Source: Isoetes taiwanensis (Eukaryota > Streptophyta > Lycopodiopsida > Isoetales > Isoetaceae). Taken from it: a stretch of DNA of 64,000 nt. Positions 11,591 to 22,472 of the stretch are shown here, piece by piece. Location: the NCBI GenBank assembly GCA_021234155.1, contig JAJEKV010000064.1, positions 2,604,001 to 2,668,000 on the forward strand, written 5' to 3'. The notes beneath the pieces are model-generated. The model ran no database searches, was not told the DNA's origin, and saw only the letters and a program-made list of their open reading frames with translations. How positions within the stretch are numbered: position 1 is the first letter of the stretch; each line of letters opens with the position of its first letter. The position numbers and the translations under genes are program-made.

Positions 11591-11879
11591 GGAATATTCC
11601 TTATTACCTTGAAAGGAATATTCCTTAGCGCCTAGTTATCAGGAATATTCCTTATTACCTTCAAAGGAATATTCTTTAGTTTGTTTAAGTGCACCCATAG
11701 TTACAAGGAATATTCCTATTACCTTGAAAGGAATATTCCTTTTTGCATTGAAAGGAATATTCCTTAGTGCCTAGTTATCAAGAATATTCCTTATTACCTT
11801 CAAAGGAATATTCTTTAGTTTGTTTAAGTGCACCCATAGTTACGAGGAATATTCCTTATTACATTGAAAGGAATATTCC
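11591..11879. repeat. Array of eleven GGAATATTCC palindromes
   Basis: The palindrome GGAATATTCC, usually within AAGGAATATTCCTT, occurs at 11591, 11615, 11642, 11666, 11707, 11730, 11754, 11781, 11804, 11846 and 11870; three copies have one end base changed. A higher-order unit of about 140 bp (CCTAGTTATCA ... GTTTAAGTGCACCCATAGTTAC) is duplicated. The core GAATATTC fits the GAAnnTTC of heat-shock elements. Confidence 0.85.
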
Positions 11880-12019
11880 TCATTGAGTATAGCCCTTTCA
11901 TTTGAGCTAGGCTTGTGGGATATATGCCAGCATCAACCATTGGCCAATTGGGTCAGAAAAAGAGGACAGTGGGAAAGATTTTGAGAAAAGGATGTTGAAC
12001 AAATCATTGGCACAAATCA

Positions 12020-12587
12020 TTGGTTAAGGAACAAATCATTGGCATGGTACGAGCCATATCAGAAACAGGGGAGAAGGGAATAGACAGGGATAAAAATTCC
12101 TTTTTTACCTGTGGTGACTGGTTGATTCCGATGGCGGGAGGAGATCGAACGACTAGATCACAATCCATATCCCCAATTCAAATGCAAACTCACCTGGCGC
12201 ACCCGATTCTTGAGGAGATCAATGCCGAACAGGGAAACCAATTGAACAAAATCAAACGGAGAGGCAGTCACGAGTTCAGAGGTACTCCTATTCTTAAACA
12301 TGCTTTTGTTCCTAATCTAACAATTGCTTATGATGTTTCTACGGATGCACGAGAGGAGACTTAACAATGTTGGAAGCATGGATCGAGCTATGGGAGTAGC
12401 AGCGGACAAGGGGGATGAGGAATCCCAATTATCTAAAGCAGAACTAGAGAGTATTCTCATTCAACTTAAACAGGAAGTTGTGCATGCAAAAGCAATCAAC
12501 AAAGTGCTGAAAAGGGCTGAGGTTTGGAGATTCAATAGCCTCAAACCATACTTTACCAATCTCTATCATAAATGGCAACAGAAGTGA
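12020..12587 (+). CDS. Unrecognised frames, possible transposon accessory gene
   Basis: Two overlapping plus-strand frames, 12020-12364 (114 residues) and 12324-12587 (87 residues). The second contains a mildly helical segment (QLSKAELESILIQLKQEVVHAKAI) that looks coding-like, ending in a Trp/Lys-rich tail. They lie just beyond the 3' end of the minus-strand transposase relic and could be a convergent companion gene, or chance frames. No family is recognised. Confidence 0.2.
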
Positions 12588-12910
12588 GAAGCACATGTCT
12601 TGCTTCTATTAGACTTCACCAACTTCCAAACAGCTGTCCTGGACACTCTTCTCACAATTTTCGGGAACAGGACCATTGCTGATCTCACACTGCAGGACCT
12701 TCTGGATGAATCTTGAGTCTTGAATCTTGAATCTTGAGACCTTCTGCTTACAGTGTTTTTTACAACTTACACTAAGTATATGGGATCTTGGAACTATATA
12801 AACAATATATTAATGTTTGTGTTTTAACTTGGTTCACATTCTGATTACATTCAGTTTGCAAGTCCATGTCTTAGTGCATAGAAAAGTTACTTCAACAACA
12901 GGTTAACGTA

Positions 12911-14702
12911 TTACAGAGATTCTACAATCTCTGGCAAATTTCCCAGCAACATTTCATGCCAATAGTTAGTCAGTTCATATGCATAAGATGTACCTTTAAT
13001 CTTATGTTTGACTGGCTCCAATGGAAATCTCACCCCAATTACTGACTCGGGATGGACAAGAACTTTCTTTCCTTGAATAAGCCTGTACTTTTGATGGCAA
13101 CCAGGAATCAATTCAAAGTAGTTACCAGCTATAACTTCATTACCACAATAAAATTCATTTCCATAGTCATCCTTGGTGTCTTCTTCGAGGGCACGTTTCA
13201 TACGGTGCCGGATGAGATAATAAGGGACCCTTTCATAATTGTATGCGGGGATGTGAATGATGCAAAATAATCTCCAACTTTGCCTTTGTCTCATCCACAT
13301 TGTCCACGTCATTTGCCCACAAGTCCTCTGCCTCGTACCCATCTTCTTCAACATTGTCCCTGTTTGTAGGCTCTAGTTTTCTCAACTCCCACCTGCCACA
13401 ATGATCAGCATTCTCACAAGCAGGCCAATCAAAATTGATGCATGCCTTACAAAAACATGAAAGAGATCTACACATTAACTTTGTTGGATCATTTGGATCT
13501 ATGGATGATCATAATGAAGAGATTGCACCCCTTTCCTTTGGGAGCACATCAAATCTTTGGGAACGGTCAATGTCGACACCTTCCAAAATACCCTTTCCAC
13601 ATCAGAAATTTTCTCTTCAAGAACCTCACATGCGGTTTCGCATTTTTATCACTTTCCCATCCTTTTTCTTTGTTGCGCCTCGAGCCATAGTTTGGCTATG
13701 GCTCCTTCTCCGTCATGTGTGCCCTTCCCATGTCGAGCCAAAGAAATTCCGGTGCATTCGATCTTATGATCTTGATGATACCTAGTTACATGATAGAAAG
13801 CTCTTCTCGACTTGAATTGGGCTGCACACCCGTCAGACCAAACTAAGTGGTATTTCATATGGCCAGCACCATTTTCTTTCAGCCAATTGAGGTGCATCTT
13901 GAATGCTTTTTGTACAAAGTGAGTATCATGTGTTTTGTCATCTGAAATAAAGAAGTGCACACATTTCCTCATTTTACCCTGTACCTTGAACGTCGTGATG
14001 TGGACCAATATCTTTGATCTGTTCATTGTACCAATGTTGTGCTTGAATCTCGTTGAATGGCTTCAAAGTATAATTCTCCAGAAATCAACAATCGATAATC
14101 GGTATCATCACGAAGACTCTTCATGGATTCCTTGAATTGTTTGCTCTGCCAATGTGCCACAAAGTTATGATATACAAACTTCGACATATGATCAAACATG
14201 TTATCCAACATATTACTGGAGCTGCCTTTCTTGTCAATTAGCTTTAGTCTTCGTGAAGTTTCTTTCTTCGAGGGCTCATTAACGTAACCATAGACTTGCC
14301 AATCAAGCGTTTGATCAATGCGCTCTTTGTATTCTCTTGGACACAACTCAATTAATTGTTTCCCACAATTTCCACAATCGATTTGATACATTGTAGCTTA
14401 TGCCACTTTCGTTGCACTTTGCTCTGTCACATACCATAGCCCTCCAAAATGTGCTAACATTATCAAATGTCTTGTTCTTGGCTTGACATATTCCAAAGCA
14501 TGAGCTTCGGATCGCACACACCACAATTGCACGAACAATTTTCATGGAGTCTTGACCTCATCAAATTAAATGCACGCTTGCGGATCGATTGCTCATGTTT
14601 CACGCAACAACATGTGTTTCTTTCCTTTAGCTTTCTAATGCAAGAAGGTTTTAAGTATTCAAATTGCCTAAGCCCAATCCGAACCTCTAGATATTGATCC
14701 AC
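12911..14702 (-). pseudogene. Transposase-like protein, central and C-terminal parts, frameshifted
   Basis: Several overlapping minus-strand frames (14702-14463, 14391-14023, 14026-13649, 13475-13233, 13354-12911) read as one decayed protein. Landmarks in order: a Cys cluster (RNTCCCVKHE), a second cluster (CSCNCGVC), the segment YHLVWSDGCAAQFKSRRAFY, then HGKGTHDGEGA, a C-terminal cluster CKACINFDWPACENADHCG and a globular tail. A Ser-Asp-Gly..Gln-Phe-Lys block followed by His-Gly-Lys-Gly..Asp-Gly resembles a class of uncharacterised, probably DDE-type transposases in large plant and invertebrate genomes. I cannot name the superfamily. At least three frameshifts make it inactive. Confidence 0.5.
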
Positions 14703-15229
14703 AAAATTCTGGAATAATTCAGCCTGTAAAATTACAGTGAAATAAAATTAGTCACCTCATTACATTACATTACATACAAATCTTTTACATATTCAAGACC
14801 CTAAACTCCCACACATACATGTACATTCTGACATGAATTTTATTTCATTTACTATGAAGTCACATAATTTTTTGACAATTAATACATATCCACACTAATT
14901 TCTTCTTAGTTACTGCCTACATCAATACATCCAGAATATACATGTAAACAAATATACATCTAGAATATACATGTAAACAAATATACATGTACGTGTTGCC
15001 ATGAAATAATTTGACATTTCCATGTAGAACAACTAGGCGGTTCGCATCTACATTACATTCAAAAAGTAAAGAAATGTTACAAACTTTACATCGGTGTTAC
15101 AAAATAAAAAGACATCTTTATTCGCCAAAAAGTAAAGAAATCTACAAACTTTACATCAAGTGTTACAAAATAAAAAACATCTTTATTACGGAAAACAAGA
15201 TGCAATTCTGACTAAATTCTGATTCGTAT

Positions 15230-16000
15230 GTGTAATGTCAATATATTGAATTGGTTGTGTCCTCTTCTTCATGACATCTCTAATTTTTGGTGAAACCTTT
15301 GAGTTATCTAACCAAAACTAAGCAACCATATCCTTCATAGCCTGATCTATCATTATTTGTTCTTGGATTTCGGCACCGCTAATGCCCACAGATTTGTTCC
15401 ACCTAGTGACATTCTTTTCCTTCTCTCCTTTGCTAGTTTCATATTTCTAGGATGTATTTTCAAGCAACTTAGCTGCTATTGAAGTCTTACGTAATTCTCC
15501 TTCCTCTCCAACCACCATAGATAGTACAGAATGCTTTGCAGCAAAGTCATCATTGCTATTTGCATTTTTGACATCTTGGAGGCCATCCTTTAAATTCTTT
15601 ACTGTGTCTGTTTTTCACGATAGCCTCTTGAGGCCTTCCAATGGCCTGGCTCAAATAGGAATTGCAATCTTTTGTCCTGCAATAATCTTCTTGCGGATAT
15701 ACTTTTCTTTTTTGGAGTCAAATTAGATACCTCATTCATTATGAGATTTCTGAAGCATTCACCTTTCTTCTAATTGGCTTTGTCAACATTATCCACCCCT
15801 ACAAACCCTCTGTTTTGATTTTCTTTGCACGCTTGTAAAGTGCTTTCCGAAACTTCATCAACGGGGAGGATTGAAATCTGAACCGATCTTGACCTCGAAG
15901 TGCTTGCATGAGAGTCCAATCCTTCTTCCATAGTTTCTTCTTCAAGCTGGTGCTTTAAGACATCGATCCATTCTGAGAAAGGGGATACAACATCCCGCAC
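15230..16000 (-). pseudogene. Probable N-terminal part of the same transposase-like gene
   Basis: The minus-strand frame 16000-15770 (acidic, Ser-rich) is followed by an open stretch translating to coding-like sequence, including KNVTRWNKSVGISGAEIQEQ and FWLDNSKVSPKIRDVMKK. It is broken by two TAG stops at sites where CAG (Gln) would fit. The order FWLDNSK.SPKIRDV and then the Cys cluster at 14.6 kb matches what I recall of this transposase-like class. The ~0.5-kb AT-rich gap 14703-15229, with repeated CATCTAGAATATACATGT phrases, may be an intron or an insertion. Confidence 0.4.
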
Positions 16001-16216
16001 AAAAAATCAGATTATTAACCGGATTTGTATTCTTGCTTGAAGGAAATTGTATTCTTGCTTGAAGGAAAGGGATTTCAATTTCTTCAAGATACATTTGTTT
16101 CTTGAAATGCATTCGATTTAGGAAGCTTGATTATAATCGATTCGGGGCCAAGTTTTCGTTGAGGTAGAATCCGGAGCCATGTTTGATCGATTGAGGAAAG
16201 TTCAAAATGTGCGCCA

Positions 16217-16540
16217 AAGTTTTTTTTTTTTTTTTTTTTTGGGCAAGATATTTAGATTTTATTGATAGAGAAGCTAGTACAAGATTTCGGGAGGATTTGG
16301 TATAATTATGGAGAATATTGTACGTCAACCGCCTTTATTAATGATAGGCAACTCCATGTAAAAATTCAAAATGTACATTACAAACACTTTAACCCAGTTC
16401 AAATTTTTACATCAATATACAAAAAAATTCAATCACCCTTTCATGCTTCTACCCAGCAGTTCTCTTTTTTCCTCGATTTTTCAGTGTTTTTTTTTATTAA
16501 GATTATGCAAAATCATGACAAAATTGATATTGGAGCTTCC
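16217..16540 (-). mobile_element. Poly(A)-tailed retroposon 3' end
   Basis: On the minus strand a run of about 23 A (16217-16240) is preceded by AATAAA roughly 20 bases upstream, the signature of a reverse-transcribed, polyadenylated RNA. The body extends rightward for an unknown distance. No target duplication or recognisable protein was found, so the right limit is a guess. A 5'-truncated LINE or a processed transcript are both possible. Confidence 0.45.
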
Positions 16541-16776
16541 TAGATGACATGATGTAAGCTGGGTTAATGGTACATGTAGAAAAAATAAAACTCTATCTAG
16601 AGAAATTTATTCAATTCCAAGCGACTTCTATGGCCCTTTCACGTCCTACTAATGCAGATAGATTATTTGGCAAGGTAAGCCTAGCTACGCATATGCTATT
16701 TAGGCATCTTTTATATACTCAATGTTGGATACATGGATTTGTATTTTGAGCTCAAGGCATTTGAAAGAAAGTGGCA

Positions 16777-17016
16777 TGTTACATTATTTGCCAATATGGC
16801 TTTATAGTGATATAGACCAATAAGTAGCTCTGGTTTGTCACCTAAATTTCTTTATAGGGCCGAGGACCAAATCTCTTTGGGGATGTTACATTATTTGCCA
16901 ATATGGCTTTATAGTGATATAGACCAATAAGTTGCTCTGGTTTGCCACCTAAATTGCTTTATAGGGTCTACATTTAAAATTGTCTTAATGGGTCGAGGAC
17001 CAAATCTCTTTGGGGA
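16777..17016. repeat. Imperfect tandem duplication (~110-130 bp)
   Basis: The phrase TTACATTATTTGCCAATATG through ACCAAATCTCTTTGGGGA occurs twice head to tail; the second copy carries about 30 extra bases. The surrounding 16.6-18.7 kb has plus-strand frames of up to 108 codons, none recognisable. Confidence 0.7.
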
Positions 17017-18756
17017 TTGTCTTTGGACCAAGAATATCTAGCTTTAGGGCTCACCATTAACGAGATATTTTTTGAGGCAGGCTAGGCCTTCTAGATTTAT
17101 TTGAAATGTCAGTACTAAAGTTCCAGAATATTCTCTAGATCTTTAACCAGGATGGGTTATGTTTTCTACTGGTATTTGGCAAAACTTAGCCTCTAAGAAT
17201 GAGCGCCTCGAGGACGAAATCATGAATGCATTCTGAACAAGCAGGGTAGAACTAATCTCGACCTGTATTCTTGAAGATTAGTGGCTCAGGTAGGTGGATT
17301 CGGTACCCTGGAGTACTATAAGAAAAGGTGGAGTAAAACCTAGTGGTTCTTTAAGCTGCTTAGAGAATACCATGGTAACGATCCAATTGCTGTGCTATCC
17401 CATGTGCCATTTGGCAGGGCATCATTGGGCTATACAAGGGGAGTGCATAAACCCCAAAACCTTTTTAGGTTTTTGGGCTAGCAGAGGGTTGCAGACCTTC
17501 AAGCGGTCAGATCAAGTATTGGAGGGTAGAAATCAGCCTCAAAGCTCAAGTGGAGCTTGTGTATATAAGGCACTGCTCCAGAGCGTTGGTATTTGCAGGG
17601 GGGATCACCATGTCGGGTAGTCACAGTGGCGAAATGGGCGATTGATGAGGTTGGTCATACTTTAGTTTGTCAATTCAATAGGAGTTAACCTAGAAAGCAC
17701 GCCTGTTTTAGTGTTAGATGATCATGGACCACTAACTCTAGAACCCAACTGACTAAGGAACACTAACCCTTGTATTCTTTAGCGTTAGATATGATGTATT
17801 AGAATTGTTGTTCTATTAAGATGTTAGATGATCATGGTTTGATACTGTGTTTTGCACCTCTTCGCTATGGGGGTAAAGGGGGTAAAGACCTAGGAGCCAT
17901 GTGTAGTATAATCCTAGCTGTTACAAAGCCTAGGGCCTAGGGCCTTGACTGGCTTAAAATAGGGGACTTGTTCCAATTGCATAGGGATCCAGGGTCTGCA
18001 TTGTCTACTAGGGACCCATAGCAAGCGAGGCCTAATATCTTGCCTTTACGAGAAGGCAAAGTATAGGTTTGATCCCTCCTAGGTGTGTGTCACCTCATTG
18101 AGGTTAGGTTGAGTACGAGTGGGGACATGATACCTCTTGAAAGGAGCATCCTTCTTGCCTCATCGTTTCGTCTCCAGCAGGCTACAGTCGAAACCCGAAG
18201 TTTCTTGATCTATCTGCAAAGTATGCACAGGAGGGGGGGATGGAGTGACTACCTTTGCCATTGTTCTATGCCATCCATCGTCTGTTGTTATCTTGAGGCC
18301 CAGACTATCAGTCATACCTCAAAGAGTCTGAGCTTGAGTTAGCATCTCCCATGTCACATTATGATGATGTTATGTTTAGGATGATGGTGATGTCTTGTTG
18401 ACGGTGCCTCAACCTTCGTGGTGAGTATTTATTCGATTATTGATGCATGTTGCTTGTTCCAATGTTTACGCACTTCTGTAGTGAGATCGGCTCTAGGGAA
18501 GACAAGAAAGACACGTCCTTCTTCCACGTCGACTTTGGAGCACCACAAGTAGCTGATGTCACGTGGACAGCCTCCTGCCGACCTACAGGATCAACATGAG
18601 AAGATCTCTAGATCTTATACGATGGGAGCATCGTGTAAGATAGGGGAATGTCACAACGATATTGGAAATCAATAGTAGAGACCATATAAAACAAGATGCT
18701 TTGAAGAAAAGATAAAGGTTATCATTTTGAAGCTCCTGTTCAAGATCAGCACTTTG

Positions 18757-19000
18757 CTTTAAGAAGCACCTAGTTAGAACATGATCAACAACAGATTAAT
18801 GTTATGCAATGCTTTCTTAAATTCAGATTTATCTGTGTCCATAATGGAGTCTGCACAGTGAGCAATGCTTATCGTCTTGAAGCAATTGTCCAGGATCTGC
18901 AATTTGTTTCAAGAAGTGCCTAGTTAGAACGTGATGAACAACATATTAATGTTATACAATACTTTCTTGATTTCAGATTTACCTGTATTCACAGCAGAGC
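18757..19000. repeat. Diverged tandem duplication (~150-bp period)
   Basis: CCTAGTTAGAACNTGATNAACAACA and the following ~60 bases appear at about 18768 and again at about 18918, with several differences. No coding signal. Confidence 0.6.
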
Positions 19001-20824
19001 TTACACGGAGAGCAGTTGCATCTATGATTATTCCAAAGTAGCATGTGGTCCAGCATTGCTATTTTCTGTAGCTGTGTGCTTCCTTAGATCATAGTGCAGC
19101 TCACAATTTTGGTTATGGGATTCATGACATGTCTTAAATACAAGAAAAGCATAGGACATTTTGAATAGAAGGAATACCGTCATTATAGTTGCAAGTCGGT
19201 TCTTACCACAAACAACAGGAAATGCAGGAAATCATAGCTGCCGTAGGTGAAAGTTTATATGATCTGATTTTGCATGTAGAAAGCACAAACAAATCAGGGC
19301 TCTACCTACATGCAAAAGGCACATGAATCAGTAGTGAACCAATCACACTAAACTCCAACAACCAACTAAACTATACTCTCTCCACAGCTTTTATAAACTC
19401 AATCTTCCACAACTGCTTAAATTTAATTGTCAATCCAAATTACATACATATTCTTTATTTCTACATCTCTTCATTTGCTAAATCTTAAAGCTATAGCCCT
19501 GATGCGTCCAGGTTTTGTTGGTTTATAGAGTTGTTTGCTTCCCCAGAGGATGCCTTCCCAGAACATACTTACATGAAACGAAAAATACTTACGAGCATTC
19601 GTTAGAAAAAAATAAAAAAAAAAAGGGTAATACGTCTACGAAACAAACACGAAGGGTAGCCTAAAGTGCTATCTTGCACACAGTTTACGGTGAGAGAAGC
19701 GAGCAAGCAAACAAGGCAATGTATGGCACCACGCCAATGATTCAAATACAAGTAAACAATGATGTATGGAAGATTTCCATATCTGATAATTCATCTGGCG
19801 GTTTCTACAACTTAGGCTATGCACCACGGTATCTAGCAATTTGACTGCACAAATTCGACAATTGGCGTGTCCACTGCGTCTGAAAAGAACTTACGTCCAG
19901 ATTTGACTTTGAGGAAAACTTGAGAACTGTGTAGAAATTGACCTCCATATCCAAGAAATAAAATAAAGAAATTCAGATCAGAAGGGCAAATCTGAATGAG
20001 CATCTGCAAATCACTTGCTCATTAATGTTGCATGCCAAACACCAAATGATCGTATGCCCCTTTCTACATGTGAAGCACAAAAGGAAATACCAAAAATATA
20101 AAAAAAAATATACATAAATGTGTGAGACCCTAGTGAGAAAACGTTATGCTCTATAAATGCATACCATATGCCAAGAACTAAATACATCTTCCAAACCATA
20201 TTAATATAAGAACCATTGTGAAAGAGGCGTATAAATATATGTTTTACGCGATGAACCATTTGTTGTCATATTGAAAGACTGTGTCCCCCATGCTTACCAC
20301 TTTTTGGAATAGAGGATGTGACGCTCTAGAGCAACTCTTAACAGTCCAGTCTCTTGCAAGAGAATCTGATATGGGATCATGGGCTTGACTCCAAGTGCTT
20401 GGATTGAAAAGGCTTTTTGCACTCGTCCAAGTCATCCCAAGTAGTGGTCTCCATACTTCCACTTTATACAAAAGAACTGGCTCCACTAACACCATGAACA
20501 AGTATGACTAGTTGTTCTGTATGGAACAGAAAGCTCTCTAACGTGCCATCACCCATTGTTTGATTTGATATACGTTTCCCAATATGTTATGGTAGTGAAC
20601 TCCACTCCCATGAATAAGATGGACTAAAAGGCTAAAGACCAGTAGTAATTAAGCGATGGCAATCAAAAAAGGGGGAGCACTATCAAAGGTCAATTAATCT
20701 GGAACAACACAATATTTTGTCAGAAAATGGACTTGAGGTCAACGTGGAAGAATTCGACATTGAAGAGTCAGATTGACAAGGCAAAGTATTATGAAATTGT
20801 TGCATGTACTTTGGTCTTATTCTT

Positions 20825-21693
20825 TTTTTTTTTTTTTTTTTTTTTTTGAAGGACGTCAAACTTTATTAATAACACTCCATCATAATACATAATACAATGC
20901 AGAGACAGGAATAAAAAACCCAGTGGACAATCAGATCCAACTGAGCAGGGCCACCCATCTAAGCATGACAGTATAATGCAGTTCACACTATCTTCCTCTC
21001 CTACACAGAGAAGAATAATACATAATCATATTTATAGAAAAGTTACTTTAACCAGGTCGAACTTCCACATCCATAGAATCATTAATAGCAACTTGATCTG
21101 CTCCCTGGTGTCTCAATGCCACTGAATCAGGGACATCCACTGTAACAATCGTAGCAGATACTGGCGCTACAGAGTGAACTAACGCAGATTGAGGAGCCAA
21201 GCTATTTTTGCGACGTGCAAGCTTCTTCAAGCGTGGAGTAGACCATCCTTCTTCCAATAATTCTTGCTTGTGAACAATGTCCCGAAGACGAGAGTGTTGA
21301 TCCTCATTAAGAGGGTCTACTGATATAGACTGAGATGGAGATGCACTCAAAGAAGGCGATGGTACAGAAATAGCTAGAGAAGAAGGCACACGAGCTGGTA
21401 ATACTGGCGGATTAAGTAGTGCAGAGGCAGATGGGAAAGAAGATGAAAGAACACGACACTCGAGTGAAGTGGCTGCTATGTGACAGGGGATAGGAGCAAC
21501 TGGGGAGGTAGAGACAAAAGCATGCCTAGACCTGTAAGTAGCGAAAGCCTCAACTTTGGGAAACATCTTGGCAAGCTCAGGTCCATTAAGCAGACGTAGT
21601 TTGTACTTGAAAAAAAGTGGGCCACTTTTGACCACCACTGACTGGGGAATAGAGACACAAGTAGGAAAAGTGGGCCACTTTGGTCTTATTCTT
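20825..21693 (-). mobile_element. Poly(A) retroposon with 17-bp target duplication
   Basis: ACTTTGGTCTTATTCTT occurs at 20808-20824 and again at 21677-21693, and only once at the matching empty site (36651-36667). Between them lies an 852-bp insertion with a ~25-base poly(A) on the minus strand and AATAAA about 15 bases before it. This is the signature of LINE-type target-primed reverse transcription of an RNA. It carries the 3' half of a protein-coding sequence, so it is either a 5'-truncated LINE or a processed pseudogene. Confidence 0.9.
21048..21675 (-). CDS. C-terminal coding fragment inside the retroposon
   Basis: About 208 codons of the open frame lie inside the inserted retroposon, ending at a stop at 21048-21050; the frame runs on by chance into the flank up to 21719. 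The protein begins KWPTFPTCVSIPQSVVVKSG and then has a long Ser/Pro/Ala-rich linker (residues ~85-130). A basic segment follows (LLEEGWSTPRLKKLARRKNS) and a hydrophobic Val/Ala tail. The E-E-G-W..KK..RRK pattern resembles the C-terminal end of plant LINE ORF1 or nucleic-acid-binding gag-like proteins, but this is a weak resemblance. No stop interrupts the frame, suggesting fairly recent insertion. The 5' part is missing. Confidence 0.35.
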
Positions 21694-22472
21694 GAGCACC
21701 AATTGCCTTGCTTTGTCAATTAGATAAAACTTCTTTCTTAGGTTTGGTTGCAAAGTAAGCAAGAACATTCCTCCAAGATGTTGAATACAATTGACCAAAA
21801 GTGGCAAGTTCATGTCTGAGGTGAGGCTATTAACACAAGCAGAAAAACGTTGGCATATTTTACTTGTTGAGCTTCATAGGTCATATGTGACATGTTATTT
21901 CCAAAGCTTTTTTTTCATCTTCTTGCTTATTACTTGAGATTAAGAAGCAATTATATAGATCTTGATATAAACCTTGATATATACCTTGATATAGACCTTT
22001 ATCATACTTAACAAACCATATTAGAATATGAAACTGTCATGCAAAAACAACATATTAGTCATATTCCTAGGATGGGTCCTATGACAACATCTATGTCGGC
22101 CTGAAGTGGTGTTCTCATTGAGCTTTGTAAAACACTGAGTACAAATGGATCCCTCACTAGGGATAGATAAATTTGGAAATATGAACTTTAAATGCTCCGA
22201 AACTAGACAATCATCGAGAGCATGATGAAACTGAAGAATACGACATAAAAAATGGTTTAATCCGCCACTTGGTCGATGCAAAGGTAAGAAGACCCAGTGA
22301 CTGCTCCTCATCGGGAAGAAGAACCACGCCTTCTTGGGTTTTTGAGGAAACCCAAGCAAATAGTTGAAGCACGACCCCACGCATGGCAAACACAAAGCCT
22401 TAAACAATCCTGCAGAATCAAGGCTGAAAGAAAAATAACCCATCAATGAGTTAGATGCCATAGGCAAGAAGA

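Noticed and set aside
11591-11879. CRISPR-like array
   Set aside because: Spacing is irregular, the repeated unit is a 10-base palindrome and the spacers themselves repeat; the genome is eukaryotic.
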